From: Bin87 sp965232895
GTDB lineage: Bacteria > Chloroflexota > Dehalococcoidia > Lucifugimonadales > UBA3495
Length of the DNA stretch: 64,000 nucleotides
Direction: 5' to 3'
NCBI GenBank assembly: GCA_965232895.1
Contig: OZ247430.1
Span: forward strand, 2,976,001 to 3,040,000
The translations under genes and the position numbers were made by a program. Below, piece by piece: positions 33,641 to 41,384 of this stretch. Numbering within the stretch: the stretch's first letter is position 1; each line of letters starts with the position of its first letter. The notes beneath the pieces were generated by a model. That model was not told the DNA's origin. It saw nothing but the letters and a program-made list of their open reading frames with translations, and searched no databases.

Positions 33641-35375
33641 CGCGCCGGTTGCCGCCGCCCCGGCGGCGGCGCCGGTCGCCTCCCCGGAAGTCGCCGACGA
33701 TATCTTCCGCGAACCTGATCTTGCCGGCGTCGGGCGCGAGGTTGGGGAGACCCGCCAGGAGTTCGGCCATTTGGGGATCCGCCTCTTCCTCTTCTTCCTC
33801 GTCCTCTTCGTCTTCCTCGTCCTCTTCCACGACGTCGTCGATGGTGAGGTTATCCAGGGCATCGACGCTGAGGCCGAGGGCGTCGTCCGTCGCTGCGGGT
33901 TGTGGAGCGGCCGCGGCGGCGGCTTCTTCTTCGGCCATCAGAGCCTCCAGCAACGCGTCCTCATCGAGTTCGGGGTCCGCGACTTCGACCGGTTCGGGCG
34001 GCGTTTCGATGACGATGTCCTGCGATTGGGCGGCAACGGCGTCGAGCACAGGTTCGGGTTCCGTTGCGGCGGGGGCGGCGATATCCGCGGTGACGAGGCT
34101 GTCGATTTCCGCCGGCGCGGTTTCAGAAACGGGCGCGACGGCGATCAGAGCTTCGGCCTCGGCGAGAACTTCGGCAACGGGAGCCAATTCCACCGGCTCC
34201 GGCTCAGGGGCCACCGGCGCGGCCGCGGCGATACGGGCGGCGGCCTCGGCAGCTTCGGCCTGAGCGGCCGCGACACGGGCGGCCTCGGCGGCGCGCGCCG
34301 ACCGCAGGGCTTCCCATTGCTCGACGTTCTTGATGTCCAGACGCCAACCTGACAGGCGGGCGGCCAAACGGGCGTTTTGGCCGTCGCGTCCGATGGCCAG
34401 CGACATCTGGCTCTCGGGGACGACCACGTAGGCGGTGTTCTCGTCGGCGTCAAGTTCGACGCCGCCGACGTCGGCCGGGCTGAGGGCGCGGCCGATGAGA
34501 ACCCGGGGATTGGGGTCCCACTCGATCACGTCGATTTTTTCGCCCTGAAGCTCGTTGACCACGCTCTGGATCCGGTTTCCGCGGAGGCCGATGCAGGATC
34601 CGACGGGATCGACACCTTCCTGGTGGGAGGATACCGCGACCTTGCTGCGGATGCCGGGGTCACGGGCAATGGCCCGGATTTCGACGGTGCCGTTGCCGAT
34701 TTCGGGCACCTCGGATTCCATCAGGCGGCGGAGCAGGTCGCGGTGAGCGCGGCTGACCACAACCTCGGGGCCACGGGTGGTCTGCTGAACTTCGACCAGG
34801 AGGACTTTCAGCGACTGGTTTTTGCGATACCGCTCGCTGCCGACCTGGTTGTCCGGGCGCATGACGCCGCGGGCGCGGTTCTGGCTCTGGGCCTGATGGG
34901 GGTTGAGGTTGACGAAAACGGTCGGGCCTTTCTCGATGCTTTCGACGCTGCCGCTGATGATCTCGCCCTGGTAGGCGGAATATTCTTCGAAAATCTTTTC
35001 CCGCTCGGCCTCGCGCAGGCCCTGCATGAGGACCTGCCGGGCGGTCTGAGCGGAGATGCGGCTGGTGTCGTAGGCGACCTCTTCATCCTCGGATATTTCG
35101 CTGCCGATCTCAGCCGAGGGTACTATCCGCAAGGCGTCGGCAAGGGCGATTTCGGTCTCCGGGTCCTCGATTTCTTCGACGACACTGCGCAGGGGGAAGA
35201 TGCTGATGTCACCGGTGTTCGGGTTGAGCTTGACGGTCAGGTTCTGGGAGCCGGCCACCCGGTCGCGACGGAAAGCGGTGGCCAGCGCAACCTCCACCTT
35301 ATCGAGAACCAGCTCTTTGCGCAGGCCCCGCTCGGCGGACAGTTGATTCAACGCCATCATGAAATCGCTTTTCAT
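33594..35375 (-). CDS. nusA: Transcription factor NusA with long acidic and RG-rich C-terminal extension
   Basis: Residues about 1-380 are canonical NusA: N-terminal RNA polymerase-binding domain (MKSDFMMALNQLSAERGL), S1 domain, and KH1/KH2 (VAVSSHQEGVDPVGSCIGLRGNRIQ and SLAIGRDGQNARLAARLSGWRLDI). Beyond that lie about 210 extra residues: an Ala/Glu/Pro-rich linker, a run of almost pure acidic residues (VVEEDEEDEEDEEEEEEAD) and a basic tail with RRRRRGGGNRRGG. The tail is unlike the acidic repeats of proteobacterial NusA. rimP, normally upstream, is absent. A GGAGGACA ribosome-binding site precedes the ATG. Confidence 0.94.
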   Translation of the reverse strand: MKSDFMMALNQLSAERGLRKELVLDKVEVALATAFRRDRVAGSQNLTVKLNPNTGDISIFPLRSVVEEIEDPETEIALADALRIVPSAEIGSEISEDEEVAYDTSRISAQTARQVLMQGLREAEREKIFEEYSAYQGEIISGSVESIEKGPTVFVNLNPHQAQSQNRARGVMRPDNQVGSERYRKNQSLKVLLVEVQQTTRGPEVVVSRAHRDLLRRLMESEVPEIGNGTVEIRAIARDPGIRSKVAVSSHQEGVDPVGSCIGLRGNRIQSVVNELQGEKIDVIEWDPNPRVLIGRALSPADVGGVELDADENTAYVVVPESQMSLAIGRDGQNARLAARLSGWRLDIKNVEQWEALRSARAAEAARVAAAQAEAAEAAARIAAAAPVAPEPEPVELAPVAEVLAEAEALIAVAPVSETAPAEIDSLVTADIAAPAATEPEPVLDAVAAQSQDIVIETPPEPVEVADPELDEDALLEALMAEEEAAAAAAPQPAATDDALGLSVDALDNLTIDDVVEEDEEDEEDEEEEEEADPQMAELLAGLPNLAPDAGKIRFAEDIVGDFRGGDRRRRRGGGNRRGGNVPGARGPGPRRR

Positions 35376-35423
35376 GCTTGTCCTCCGCCGGCTCCGCCGC
35401 CGACAGTGATCTGATGTGCATCC

Positions 35424-35475
35424 GGTTCACAGAAATAAAGCGGGTTTACGCCCCGCTTTTTAATTCCCGTGAACC
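35424..35475. terminator. Nested hairpin in the nusA upstream region
   Basis: Outer inverted repeat GGTTCAC (35424-35430) / GTGAACC (35469-35475) encloses an inner stem AAAGCGGG (35437-35444) / CCCGCTTT (35452-35459), which is followed by T-rich sequence in both directions. It may be a bidirectional terminator or an attenuator for the nusA operon. Confidence 0.55.
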
Positions 35476-35577
35476 GCTCGCTGCCGAGTTGATGAGGGTG
35501 TCTCACTTTGCCCTGCAGCGGGGGCGTGATGTGGGCGCATTATAGCATCGGGTTAACGGCGGGGCAAGGGTGGCGGC

Positions 35578-35758
35578 CTCGCGCGCACCCGCTTTAAACG
35601 GCGACCGGGGTAATTTTACATCGATGCACAGGATAAACAGGATTTGATTGATTATTGGCAACGTCCCGGCATCCAGGACGCAACTGTGACCGGAACGCCG
35701 CGACGGTATCGCCAGCATCCTGTTCATCGATGTAAAAGACAAACTGGGCACATGTGAG
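35578..35758. repeat. Core-2 repeat element, CTCACGCGTACCC family, diverged
   Basis: The left end CTCGCGCGCACCC and the right end GGGCACATGTGAG match the family ends with two and three mismatches. Inside is TTTACATCGATGCACAGGAT and its inverted partner. Flanks GGGTGGCGGC and CGGCGGCGGT agree in 7 of 10 positions, consistent with an old target duplication. Confidence 0.72.
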
Positions 35759-35801
35759 CGGCGGCGGTTCGCCGGTCCGGAAATTCCGGGGCGCACCGGA
35801 G

Positions 35802-36749
35802 TTACCACCAGATTTTGCCCTGGGCCTCCTGGGCGAGGGTTTCGTAATCACGGGTCCAGAGCTGGCTGCTGAGGTATTTCCACCCGCCGTCGGCGAGAAG
35901 GCATACCACGTTGCCACTCTCCATCCGCTCGGCCTGCTTCAGCGCGCCGGCGATGACGGATCCCGAGGAGATGCCGGCGAAAATGCCTTCCTTGTCCATC
36001 AACGCCTTGGTCATATAGAACGAGTCGAAGCTGTTGACCAGGAGGCGGTTGTCCAGCAGGTTGATGTCGAGGATCGGCGGAATGAACCCGTCTTCCAGGC
36101 GGCGGAGGCCGGAGATGAAATCGTCGGGCTCGGGGGCGACGGCGATGATCTTGATGTCGCTGCGGTGCTCCTTGAGGCGGCGGGCGTTGCCCATGAGCGT
36201 GCCGCCCGTGCCCAGGCCGGCTACGAACACATCGACTTCCGGCAGGGCTTCCACGATTTCCTGGCCGGTGCCCTCGTAGTGGGCGTCGGGGTTGCCGTCG
36301 TTGCCGTACTGGTAGAGCATCAGGTAGTCGTGGGGATTTTTCTCGACCATTTCCTGGGCCATGACGACGCTGCCGTTGGTGCCCAGGGTGCCGTCGGAAT
36401 AGACGATCTCCGCGCCGTAGGCTTCCAGGAGATGGGTGCGTTCCACGGAGACGTTTTCCGGCATCACCACCTTGACCTTGTAGCCCTTGAGGCGGCCGAT
36501 CATTGCCAGGGAGATGCCGGTGTTGCCCGAGGTGGGCTCCAGGATGGTCCGGTTGGGCGAAATCTCGCCGTCGGCCTCCGCCCGCTCGATCATTTTGAGG
36601 CCGATGCGGTCCTTGACGCTGCCGGTGGGGTTTTGGCCCTCAAGTTTGGCGTAGATGCGGACCTCGGGATTTGGACTGAGGTTCTGCAGTTCCACCAGAG
36701 GGGTATTGCCGATGGTGGCAATGAGTCCTTTGTAGGGGGACAGCGTCAT
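35802..36749 (-). CDS. Cysteine synthase, CysK/CysM family
   Basis: The 315-residue PLP enzyme makes cysteine from O-acetylserine or O-phosphoserine. It has IGNTPLVELQNL, the Schiff-base lysine K46 in NPTGSVKDR, EPTSGNTGISLAM, the PLP-phosphate loop GTGGTLMGNARRL and the C-terminal IFAGISSGSV. The C-terminus extends with GGWKYLSSQLW, as in CysM-type enzymes that use a thiocarboxylated carrier protein. It follows moeB by 44 bp; together with the Rrf2 gene upstream this suggests a sulfur-transfer route to cysteine, although the carrier and its peptidase are not in the window. Confidence 0.9.
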   Translation of the reverse strand: MTLSPYKGLIATIGNTPLVELQNLSPNPEVRIYAKLEGQNPTGSVKDRIGLKMIERAEADGEISPNRTILEPTSGNTGISLAMIGRLKGYKVKVVMPENVSVERTHLLEAYGAEIVYSDGTLGTNGSVVMAQEMVEKNPHDYLMLYQYGNDGNPDAHYEGTGQEIVEALPEVDVFVAGLGTGGTLMGNARRLKEHRSDIKIIAVAPEPDDFISGLRRLEDGFIPPILDINLLDNRLLVNSFDSFYMTKALMDKEGIFAGISSGSVIAGALKQAERMESGNVVCLLADGGWKYLSSQLWTRDYETLAQEAQGKIWW

Positions 36750-36793
36750 TGGTGCGCGGCTCCGGATCGCCTTTGAACAGCGGGTTTGAACGA

Positions 36794-37642
36794 CTAGAGG
36801 GCGCCGGCGCCGATGGCGGCCGGTTCGGGGGCTTCCGCCACGCCGCAGAACACCTCGTAGTCGATGAGCTCGGTAACGGTGGGGTTGTCGCCGCAGAGCG
36901 GGCAATCGGGGTTGCGGCGCAAGCGGACCTCGCGGAACTGCATGCTCAGAGCGTCGATGACCATGAGGCGGGAGGCGAGGCTTTCGCCGATGCCGAGGAT
37001 GTGCTTGAGAGCTTCGGTGGCCTGGATAGACCCGACCAAACCGGTGAGGGCGCCCAGGACGCCGGCCTCGGCGCAGTTGGGAACCATGCCGGGAGGCGGC
37101 GGGGCCGGGAACAGGCACCGGTAGCAGCCCTGGCCGGGGAGAAACACGGTGGCCTGACCGTCGAAGATCAGGATGCTGCCGTCGATGAGCGGCTTGTTCA
37201 GCAGGTAGCAGGCATCGTTCACCAGGTAGCGGGTGGCGAAGTTGTCGGCGCCGTTGATGACGATGTCGTACTGGCCGATGATGTCGAAGGCGTTTTCCGA
37301 GGTGAGCCAGGCTTCGTGGAGCACCACGTCAACTTCGGGGTTGTAGGACAGGATGTTGTCCTTGGCGGACTGGACCTTGGGCCTACCGACATCGGGCGTG
37401 TGGTGCAGGATCTGCCGCTGGAGGTTGGACAGTTCGACCACGTCGAAGTCGACGATGCCGATCTTGCCCACGCCGGCCAGGGACAGGTAAACCGCGGATG
37501 GGGAACCCAGGCCGCCGGCCCCGATGATCAGCGCGCTGGATTCCATCATCTTGCGCTGTCCGGCGCTTCCGACGTCCTGCATGATGATGTGGCGGCTGTA
37601 GCGTTTGACCTGATCGGGGGTCAAGCGTAAGGGCTGGACCAT
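36794..37642 (-). CDS. moeB: MoeB/ThiF family adenylyltransferase
   Basis: The 282-residue E1-like enzyme adenylates the C-terminal glycine of a ThiS/MoaD-type sulfur carrier. It has RYSRHIIMQDVGSAGQRKM, the nucleotide loop IIGAGGLGSP (40-49), VDFDVVELSNLQRQ, INGADNFATRYLVNDAC and two Cys pairs (CYRCLF, CPLCG) for structural zinc. No C-terminal rhodanese domain is fused. Its position before a CysM-type gene argues for activation of a cysteine-synthesis carrier (CysO-like) rather than, or in addition to, molybdopterin synthesis. Confidence 0.9.
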   Translation of the reverse strand: MVQPLRLTPDQVKRYSRHIIMQDVGSAGQRKMMESSALIIGAGGLGSPSAVYLSLAGVGKIGIVDFDVVELSNLQRQILHHTPDVGRPKVQSAKDNILSYNPEVDVVLHEAWLTSENAFDIIGQYDIVINGADNFATRYLVNDACYLLNKPLIDGSILIFDGQATVFLPGQGCYRCLFPAPPPPGMVPNCAEAGVLGALTGLVGSIQATEALKHILGIGESLASRLMVIDALSMQFREVRLRRNPDCPLCGDNPTVTELIDYEVFCGVAEAPEPAAIGAGAL

Positions 37643-37818
37643 TTTGTGTTCCTCCCGGTTGGCGGTGATACGGATTCAACTGAAAACCTGCGCCCCGAAC
37701 CGTCTGGCGGTGAATTCGGCGGACGCAGGCTCGAAGGGTTGGTTAGTCGGCCTGCCCCCTATGTTCGGGGACAAGCGCAGGCGACCAGCGCAATTTGAGC
37801 AGGTGACATCGTGCGGGA

Positions 37819-37848
37819 AGTGTATTGTCGGGCCCGGAAAGTTGTCAA
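37819..37848 (-). promoter_or_regulatory. Probable moeB-cysM promoter and structured leader
   Basis: On the minus strand, TTGACA (37848-37843) is followed after 18 bp by TACACT. It would give a leader of about 165 nt before the moeB ATG. The leader contains a hairpin with stem parts GCCTG/CAGGC (37750-37754, 37778-37782) and CCCC/GGGG. A GGGAGG ribosome-binding site precedes moeB. Confidence 0.5.
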
Positions 37849-37864
37849 GCAGCGCGACAAGCGG

Positions 37865-38335
37865 TCAAACCGAAACCGCGGGCGCCGGCTCCGCAATGCC
37901 ATGGCTGCGATCGCCTTCGGCGATGAGAGCGCGTTGCCGGTCGGCGAGAAGGGCCAGGGTCGTGGACTGGAGCACCTGCTGTATGGAGTCCTCGACGGTT
38001 TGCCAGATTTCCTTCTGGGCGCAGGAGTCGGCGAACATGCAGTCGGTGGGGAGGGTCAGGCAGTCCAGCGGGGACGCGTTGCCGTCGAGCTCCCGCATGA
38101 TGTCGTAGAGATTGACGTCCTGGGGGGCCCGGGCCAGAAGATGGCCGCCCTGGGGCCCGCGGCGGCTGTGCACGAAGCCGCTCTTGTTGAGGGTGGACAT
38201 CAACCGCTCAAGGTACGGTTCGGGTATGCCCTGGCGATAGGCGATGGCGGCGGTCTGGATCGGGCCGTCGCCGTAGCGCATGGCCAGCTCCACGAGCGCG
38301 CGCACGCCGTAGTCAACTTTCATCGGGATGCGCAA
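37865..38335 (-). CDS. Rrf2/IscR family transcriptional regulator
   Basis: The 156-residue protein has the Rrf2 winged helix (IPMKVDYGVRALVELAMRYG, then GIPEPYLERLMSTLNKSGFVHSRRGPQGGHLLAR). Three cysteines in LDCLTLPTDCMFADSCAQ occupy the Fe-S ligand positions of IscR/RsrR-type sensors, so it probably senses Fe-S, redox or sulfur status. TTG at 38335 is preferred: it sits about 6 bp after AGGAGGGAGG and gives the usual start (M)RIPMKVDYG; an ATG 12 bp downstream is possible. It lies upstream of moeB-cysM on the same strand, their likely regulator. Confidence 0.88.
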   Translation of the reverse strand: MRIPMKVDYGVRALVELAMRYGDGPIQTAAIAYRQGIPEPYLERLMSTLNKSGFVHSRRGPQGGHLLARAPQDVNLYDIMRELDGNASPLDCLTLPTDCMFADSCAQKEIWQTVEDSIQQVLQSTTLALLADRQRALIAEGDRSHGIAEPAPAVSV

Positions 38336-38662
38336 AACGACACCTCCCTCCTGGGGCAATTATATCCAAACGCGGCGGCAAATGCCAACCGCGTCAGGTA
38401 TGAGGAAATTTCGCTACCCGTCATCTGTCCACCACGCAACGAAAATGATGTCTGGCAGTGTGTTTGCAACACCTTATCATAGGTGTTCCCAGATGAGAGG
38501 TGCTAGGAAAGCGTCTTACGCCACGATGAACAACCAGTACATCGAAAGTTGACCGTGGCCAAGCACATCATGCGTGCCAAATCTAGCCTTGGCTCGACGG
38601 GGGAATGAATCCTCCTCGACCTGACATTCTATGAACTCAACGCGGCATCGGCAACTCATCCT
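38336..38662. other. Intergenic sequence before a MITE, no gene seen
   Basis: About 330 bp of lower-GC sequence with no credible coding frame. It marks the edge of the atypical island running to about 41300. Confidence 0.35.
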
Positions 38663-38672
38663 CATCACTCCC

Positions 38673-38806
38673 CAGGGTATTTCGGTTTTCAAAATCCTTA
38701 TCCCGTGGTTCCCGCTTTCGCGGGAACCACGGGAGTCATTGCAGTAGAGGACTCTGGATTCCGGCGAAAGCCGGAATGACGGAAAAGGGAGAACCGAAAG
38801 ACCCTG
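38673..38806. mobile_element. MITE-like element with CAGGGTMTTTCGGTT ends and 10-bp target duplication
   Basis: A 134-bp element has inverted ends CAGGGTATTTCGGTTTTC / GAACCGAAAGACCCTG and perfect flanking direct repeats CATCACTCCC at 38663-38672 and 38807-38816. Inside are two hairpins: CGTGGTTCCCGCTTTCGCGG-type and ATTCCGGCGAAAGCCGGAAT. Confidence 0.85.
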
Positions 38807-38824
38807 CATCACTCCCCCCATGAC

Positions 38825-38860
38825 TGGGCCTGTCAAACAAACGCTTGTTTGGCAGGCCCA
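38825..38860. terminator. Strong 16-bp stem hairpin
   Basis: TGGGCCTGTCAAACAA and its inverted partner form a 16-bp stem (one G-T/U wobble) around the loop ACGC, 16 bp beyond the end of the small secreted-protein operon. No T-run follows, so it may be a Rho-independent-like processing or 3'-end protection hairpin. Confidence 0.55.
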
Positions 38861-38875
38861 ACCACCGCGACGGTT

Positions 38876-39311
38876 CTAATAACGCGATGCGTCAACGTCG
38901 ATAATCTCCCCCACTGGAGGGACCAGGAACAATCTGATCTGGGCTTGGTGGTGCCAACCGGCAACCCAACTGCCCATGGTGGTCCCACGGCTCCATCGAC
39001 CTAGCCGGTACAGGATCTGACCGGTAGGCGAAATCTGCCTCAGTGCAAAAGGGCAGCAAAGCAGGGTCACGTTTCTCGATGGCCTTTGCTCGTTGTGCAT
39101 CCAGTTCACCGCCGTTCGCTGACGGCACAAGCAAATGGCCCGACCCATCGCGGCGGTGCCGCAATATTTCATCGGCAACTGGAAACCCAGTCTCCCAACT
39201 TTCGTCATGAATCGTCGGATGGACTACGCGGGGACTTTGGCCGTACATCGTATCCTGCACCGCTCCGGGCAGGAGAATTGCCATCAGGAGTATCAACACG
39301 ACCATACTCAT
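38876..39311 (-). CDS. Small secreted protein, unknown family, probably frameshifted
   Basis: A frame from ATG 39311 (GAGG site 5 bp upstream) encodes a hydrophobic signal segment SMVVLILLMAILLPGAVQ, then THDES-like text ending ANGGELDAQRAKAIEKRDPALL. Past about 39050 that frame turns into unlikely sequence and stops at 38892, whereas the adjacent frame reads RQISPTGQILYRLGRW ... GSWVAGWHHQAQIRLFLVPP ... DVDASRY and stops at 38876. A one-base shift near a CCCTTTTGC tract would join them; either a mutation, a sequencing error or real frameshifting. A GTG at 39377 overlapping the previous stop is an alternative start. Function unknown. Confidence 0.4.
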
Positions 39312-39373
39312 ATCGGCCTCACACATCGACGCCGGCTGACGCCAAGAGGTCACACAGGGAACCGCCGCAATAG

Positions 39374-40042
39374 TCACTGGCTCACTGCGACAGCCTGTTG
39401 CTCATCGTAGATGAGAACCTCACGAACCTTGAACGGTGATGCGCCGCTGGTAAGCGGAATTCCGCGCATGTCGTCCACGAATATGTACGCCTGCCCATCG
39501 TCGACCATCCGCACGCCAGTGGCGTTATCCTTGCACACCGATTGGAAGCACACGCGGGCGTCGGTAGTAACCCGCGCAAACTCGTGCCCCCGTTCTTTCA
39601 GCTTGTTGATGGAGTAACGGACAAAGGCAGGTCCGGCCACATGGGACGTTCCGTCGGTGACCGCGGCCGTAGAAGTCGTCCCGGTCACGGCATCGTACTC
39701 AGTGATCACACCATCACTCAACGATACGTATGACCCAGTGGCATTAAACGTGCCAACCCTAGTCACGATGTCCGGGGATTCGGTTACGGTATCCGTCCAA
39801 CTGTCCTTTGACGTGTATACCATGCGCCGTACTTCGGCACCAGACAGCTTCGCTCCGCCCACGAGTGTGGGCGGGCTCCCGACCTCGTAAGTCATCCTGA
39901 GAGATGGCCAGTCCGTATTCACCGCCTGGGCGGCAACGTTGGACCGCGCCACCGACACCACTGCCATCGCGATCATCGCCAATATCACCATTGCGGCAAG
40001 CGCCGTCCGCCGCGACGGCATCGCAGATTGTAGGTTTTTCAT
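39374..40042 (-). CDS. Secreted or membrane-anchored protein of unknown function
   Basis: The 222-residue product starts with a basic segment (KNLQSAMPSRRTA) and a hydrophobic stretch LAAMVILAMIAMAVVSVA followed by AAQA, a plausible signal-peptidase site. The mature part is rich in Thr, Ser, Val and Asp (VYTSKDSWTDTVTESPDIVTRVG and FNATGSYVSLSDGVITEYD), suggesting an extracellular beta-rich domain; two cysteines in RVCFQSVCKD could form a disulfide. No family was recognised, although a LolA/RseB-like fold is conceivable. It is the middle gene of three consecutive secreted-protein genes. Confidence 0.65.
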   Translation of the reverse strand: MKNLQSAMPSRRTALAAMVILAMIAMAVVSVARSNVAAQAVNTDWPSLRMTYEVGSPPTLVGGAKLSGAEVRRMVYTSKDSWTDTVTESPDIVTRVGTFNATGSYVSLSDGVITEYDAVTGTTSTAAVTDGTSHVAGPAFVRYSINKLKERGHEFARVTTDARVCFQSVCKDNATGVRMVDDGQAYIFVDDMRGIPLTSGASPFKVREVLIYDEQQAVAVSQ

Positions 40043-40048
40043 GATTCA

Positions 40049-40597
40049 TCACTCCAGAAAGTGCATGTGCCAACGACCAGCGTAATCAGTATCCTCTGGA
40101 TTTTCAAAGCCGCACACCGCGATGTGGTACCGCAGCCGTTGCTTCACGTAGGCCCCGTGGTCCATGAAGACGTTGTCGTAGTCGCTGTGCCATGCGAGAC
40201 CAGGCGTCCCGGTTTCTCGCCAACTAGAGGGTCCGACACTCTTGACCTGGACCCACCGGTCATTGTCATCGTCCCACTCATAGTAGACGCGGCTGTCCAT
40301 CCGCCACCACTTATGGATCGCGCAGATACCTGATGGGTGCCGCCCCCCGTAGCGGACCTTGTAGGCCTGCGCGACGAAATCGGGATCCGTGTCTTTGTAG
40401 TACCATACCGTGCTCGAGTGCGACGTTCCATGCCCGTCCCCGATGTCGTCCGACGTGATAGGTCCATTAGAATGATTGGTGCTTGCGGCGACGATGCTCC
40501 GCTCCGGCCAGTCCACCAACATCCACGTCAATCCTCCCAGCAACGCGACCAGAACCACCAGCAACGCCACCGACACCTTTCGCTCGCTTACGTTCAA
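40049..40597 (-). CDS. Membrane-anchored extracytoplasmic protein of unknown function
   Basis: The 182-residue product starts at TTG with a GGAGGTGG ribosome-binding site 6 bp upstream. After NVSERK comes a transmembrane or signal segment VSVALLVVLVALLGGLTWMLV. The outer domain is Trp/Tyr/His/Asp-rich (SSTVWYYKDTDPDFVAQAYKV, IHKWWRMDSRVYYEWDDDNDRW, GRWHMHFLE), a composition typical of carbohydrate- or wall-exposed modules, but no family was identified. It is 6 bp from the next secreted-protein gene. The leader contains two hairpins (40618-40641 and 40646-40671). Confidence 0.65.
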   Translation of the reverse strand: MNVSERKVSVALLVVLVALLGGLTWMLVDWPERSIVAASTNHSNGPITSDDIGDGHGTSHSSTVWYYKDTDPDFVAQAYKVRYGGRHPSGICAIHKWWRMDSRVYYEWDDDNDRWVQVKSVGPSSWRETGTPGLAWHSDYDNVFMDHGAYVKQRLRYHIAVCGFENPEDTDYAGRWHMHFLE

Positions 40598-41002
40598 TTT
40601 GCCACCTCCATATCTGGGGTTGGTTAGGTTTTTCACCAACCAAAACAGCCCCACCGCGAACGACGGGGCTGGACACGCAAACGGCATAGGACTACCATTG
40701 AGCCCGATGGCGGAGCGACATTCCCCATCGTTGCGGCCTCGGTGTTGCTCCACTGGGGCCGTTTTGTTGGCCCGCGCAGTCTATGGACAGACCATCCCGC
40801 TGTCAAACAGGCGGATATCGCCACTGTAGGTAGAACACCTATCCGAACCCGTAAGCCGCGCCGGAAGCCCATAGCGTTGTCTGACCGGCGACGGAACGCC
40901 AGAGCGGTAATCGGACGCAAATTCAAGAATTCAACAATTCAGCGCGGTTTCAAGTTCCCACAGACCAAGCCGACTTGAACAGCGCCACCAACCGGCTGTG
41001 CA
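40598..41002. other. Leader and gap upstream of the secreted-protein operon
   Basis: No gene is supported. On the minus strand there are two adjacent hairpins: CAGCCCC-N12-GGGGCTG followed by TTTT (40646-40671) and GGTTGGT-N10-ACCAACC (40618-40641), directly before the ribosome-binding site of the first secreted-protein gene. This arrangement could act as an attenuator. Confidence 0.45.
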
Positions 41003-41272
41003 TTACGCAACGTCGCGCCATCGACCATAGCAGGTGCAGCCAGGGTCGCGGCAGGCCCTCGCCGGCGGCTGTTCAGGATCCCTGCGTCGCGCTTTCGGCA
41101 GCTTAATTCTCATGTGCTTCATGCGGGCGTAATCGTCAGCTTTGAGGTGTGCAAGGGCCGTGGCCAAGTAGGCCAGCATTGACATCGCCACTAACACGGC
41201 CCGATACGGCAATTTTCTCCCAGGACCGCGACGTGCGTCCCGGGCAGATTTTCGGAAGCCAGCGAACTTCAA
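41003..41272 (-). CDS. Possible small membrane protein, low confidence
   Basis: An 89-residue frame starting at TTG has one hydrophobic helix (AVLVAMSMLAYLATALAHL) and a basic tail ending in CRDPGCTCYGRW. It lacks a clear ribosome-binding site and no family was recognised. It is included because composition and location in the secreted-protein island are compatible with a real gene. Confidence 0.3.
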   Translation of the reverse strand: MKFAGFRKSARDARRGPGRKLPYRAVLVAMSMLAYLATALAHLKADDYARMKHMRIKLPKARRRDPEQPPARACRDPGCTCYGRWRDVA

Positions 41273-41384
41273 GAACCCGAAAATGCCCGGAATTTCAGCG
41301 GGTTCAGCCCATTACGAAATCCGCCGGACGATTAGCCGATGTCCGGCGTGCCGGCAACGGAACCGGAGTAGCGAAATTTCCTCG

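Noticed and set aside
34377..35414. A 345-codon open frame antisense to nusA
   Set aside because: Same shadow effect; no ribosome-binding site and no recognisable domain.
40633..40926. 97-codon frame upstream of the secreted-protein operon
   Set aside because: Overlaps the leader hairpins, has shadow-like composition and no start signal.
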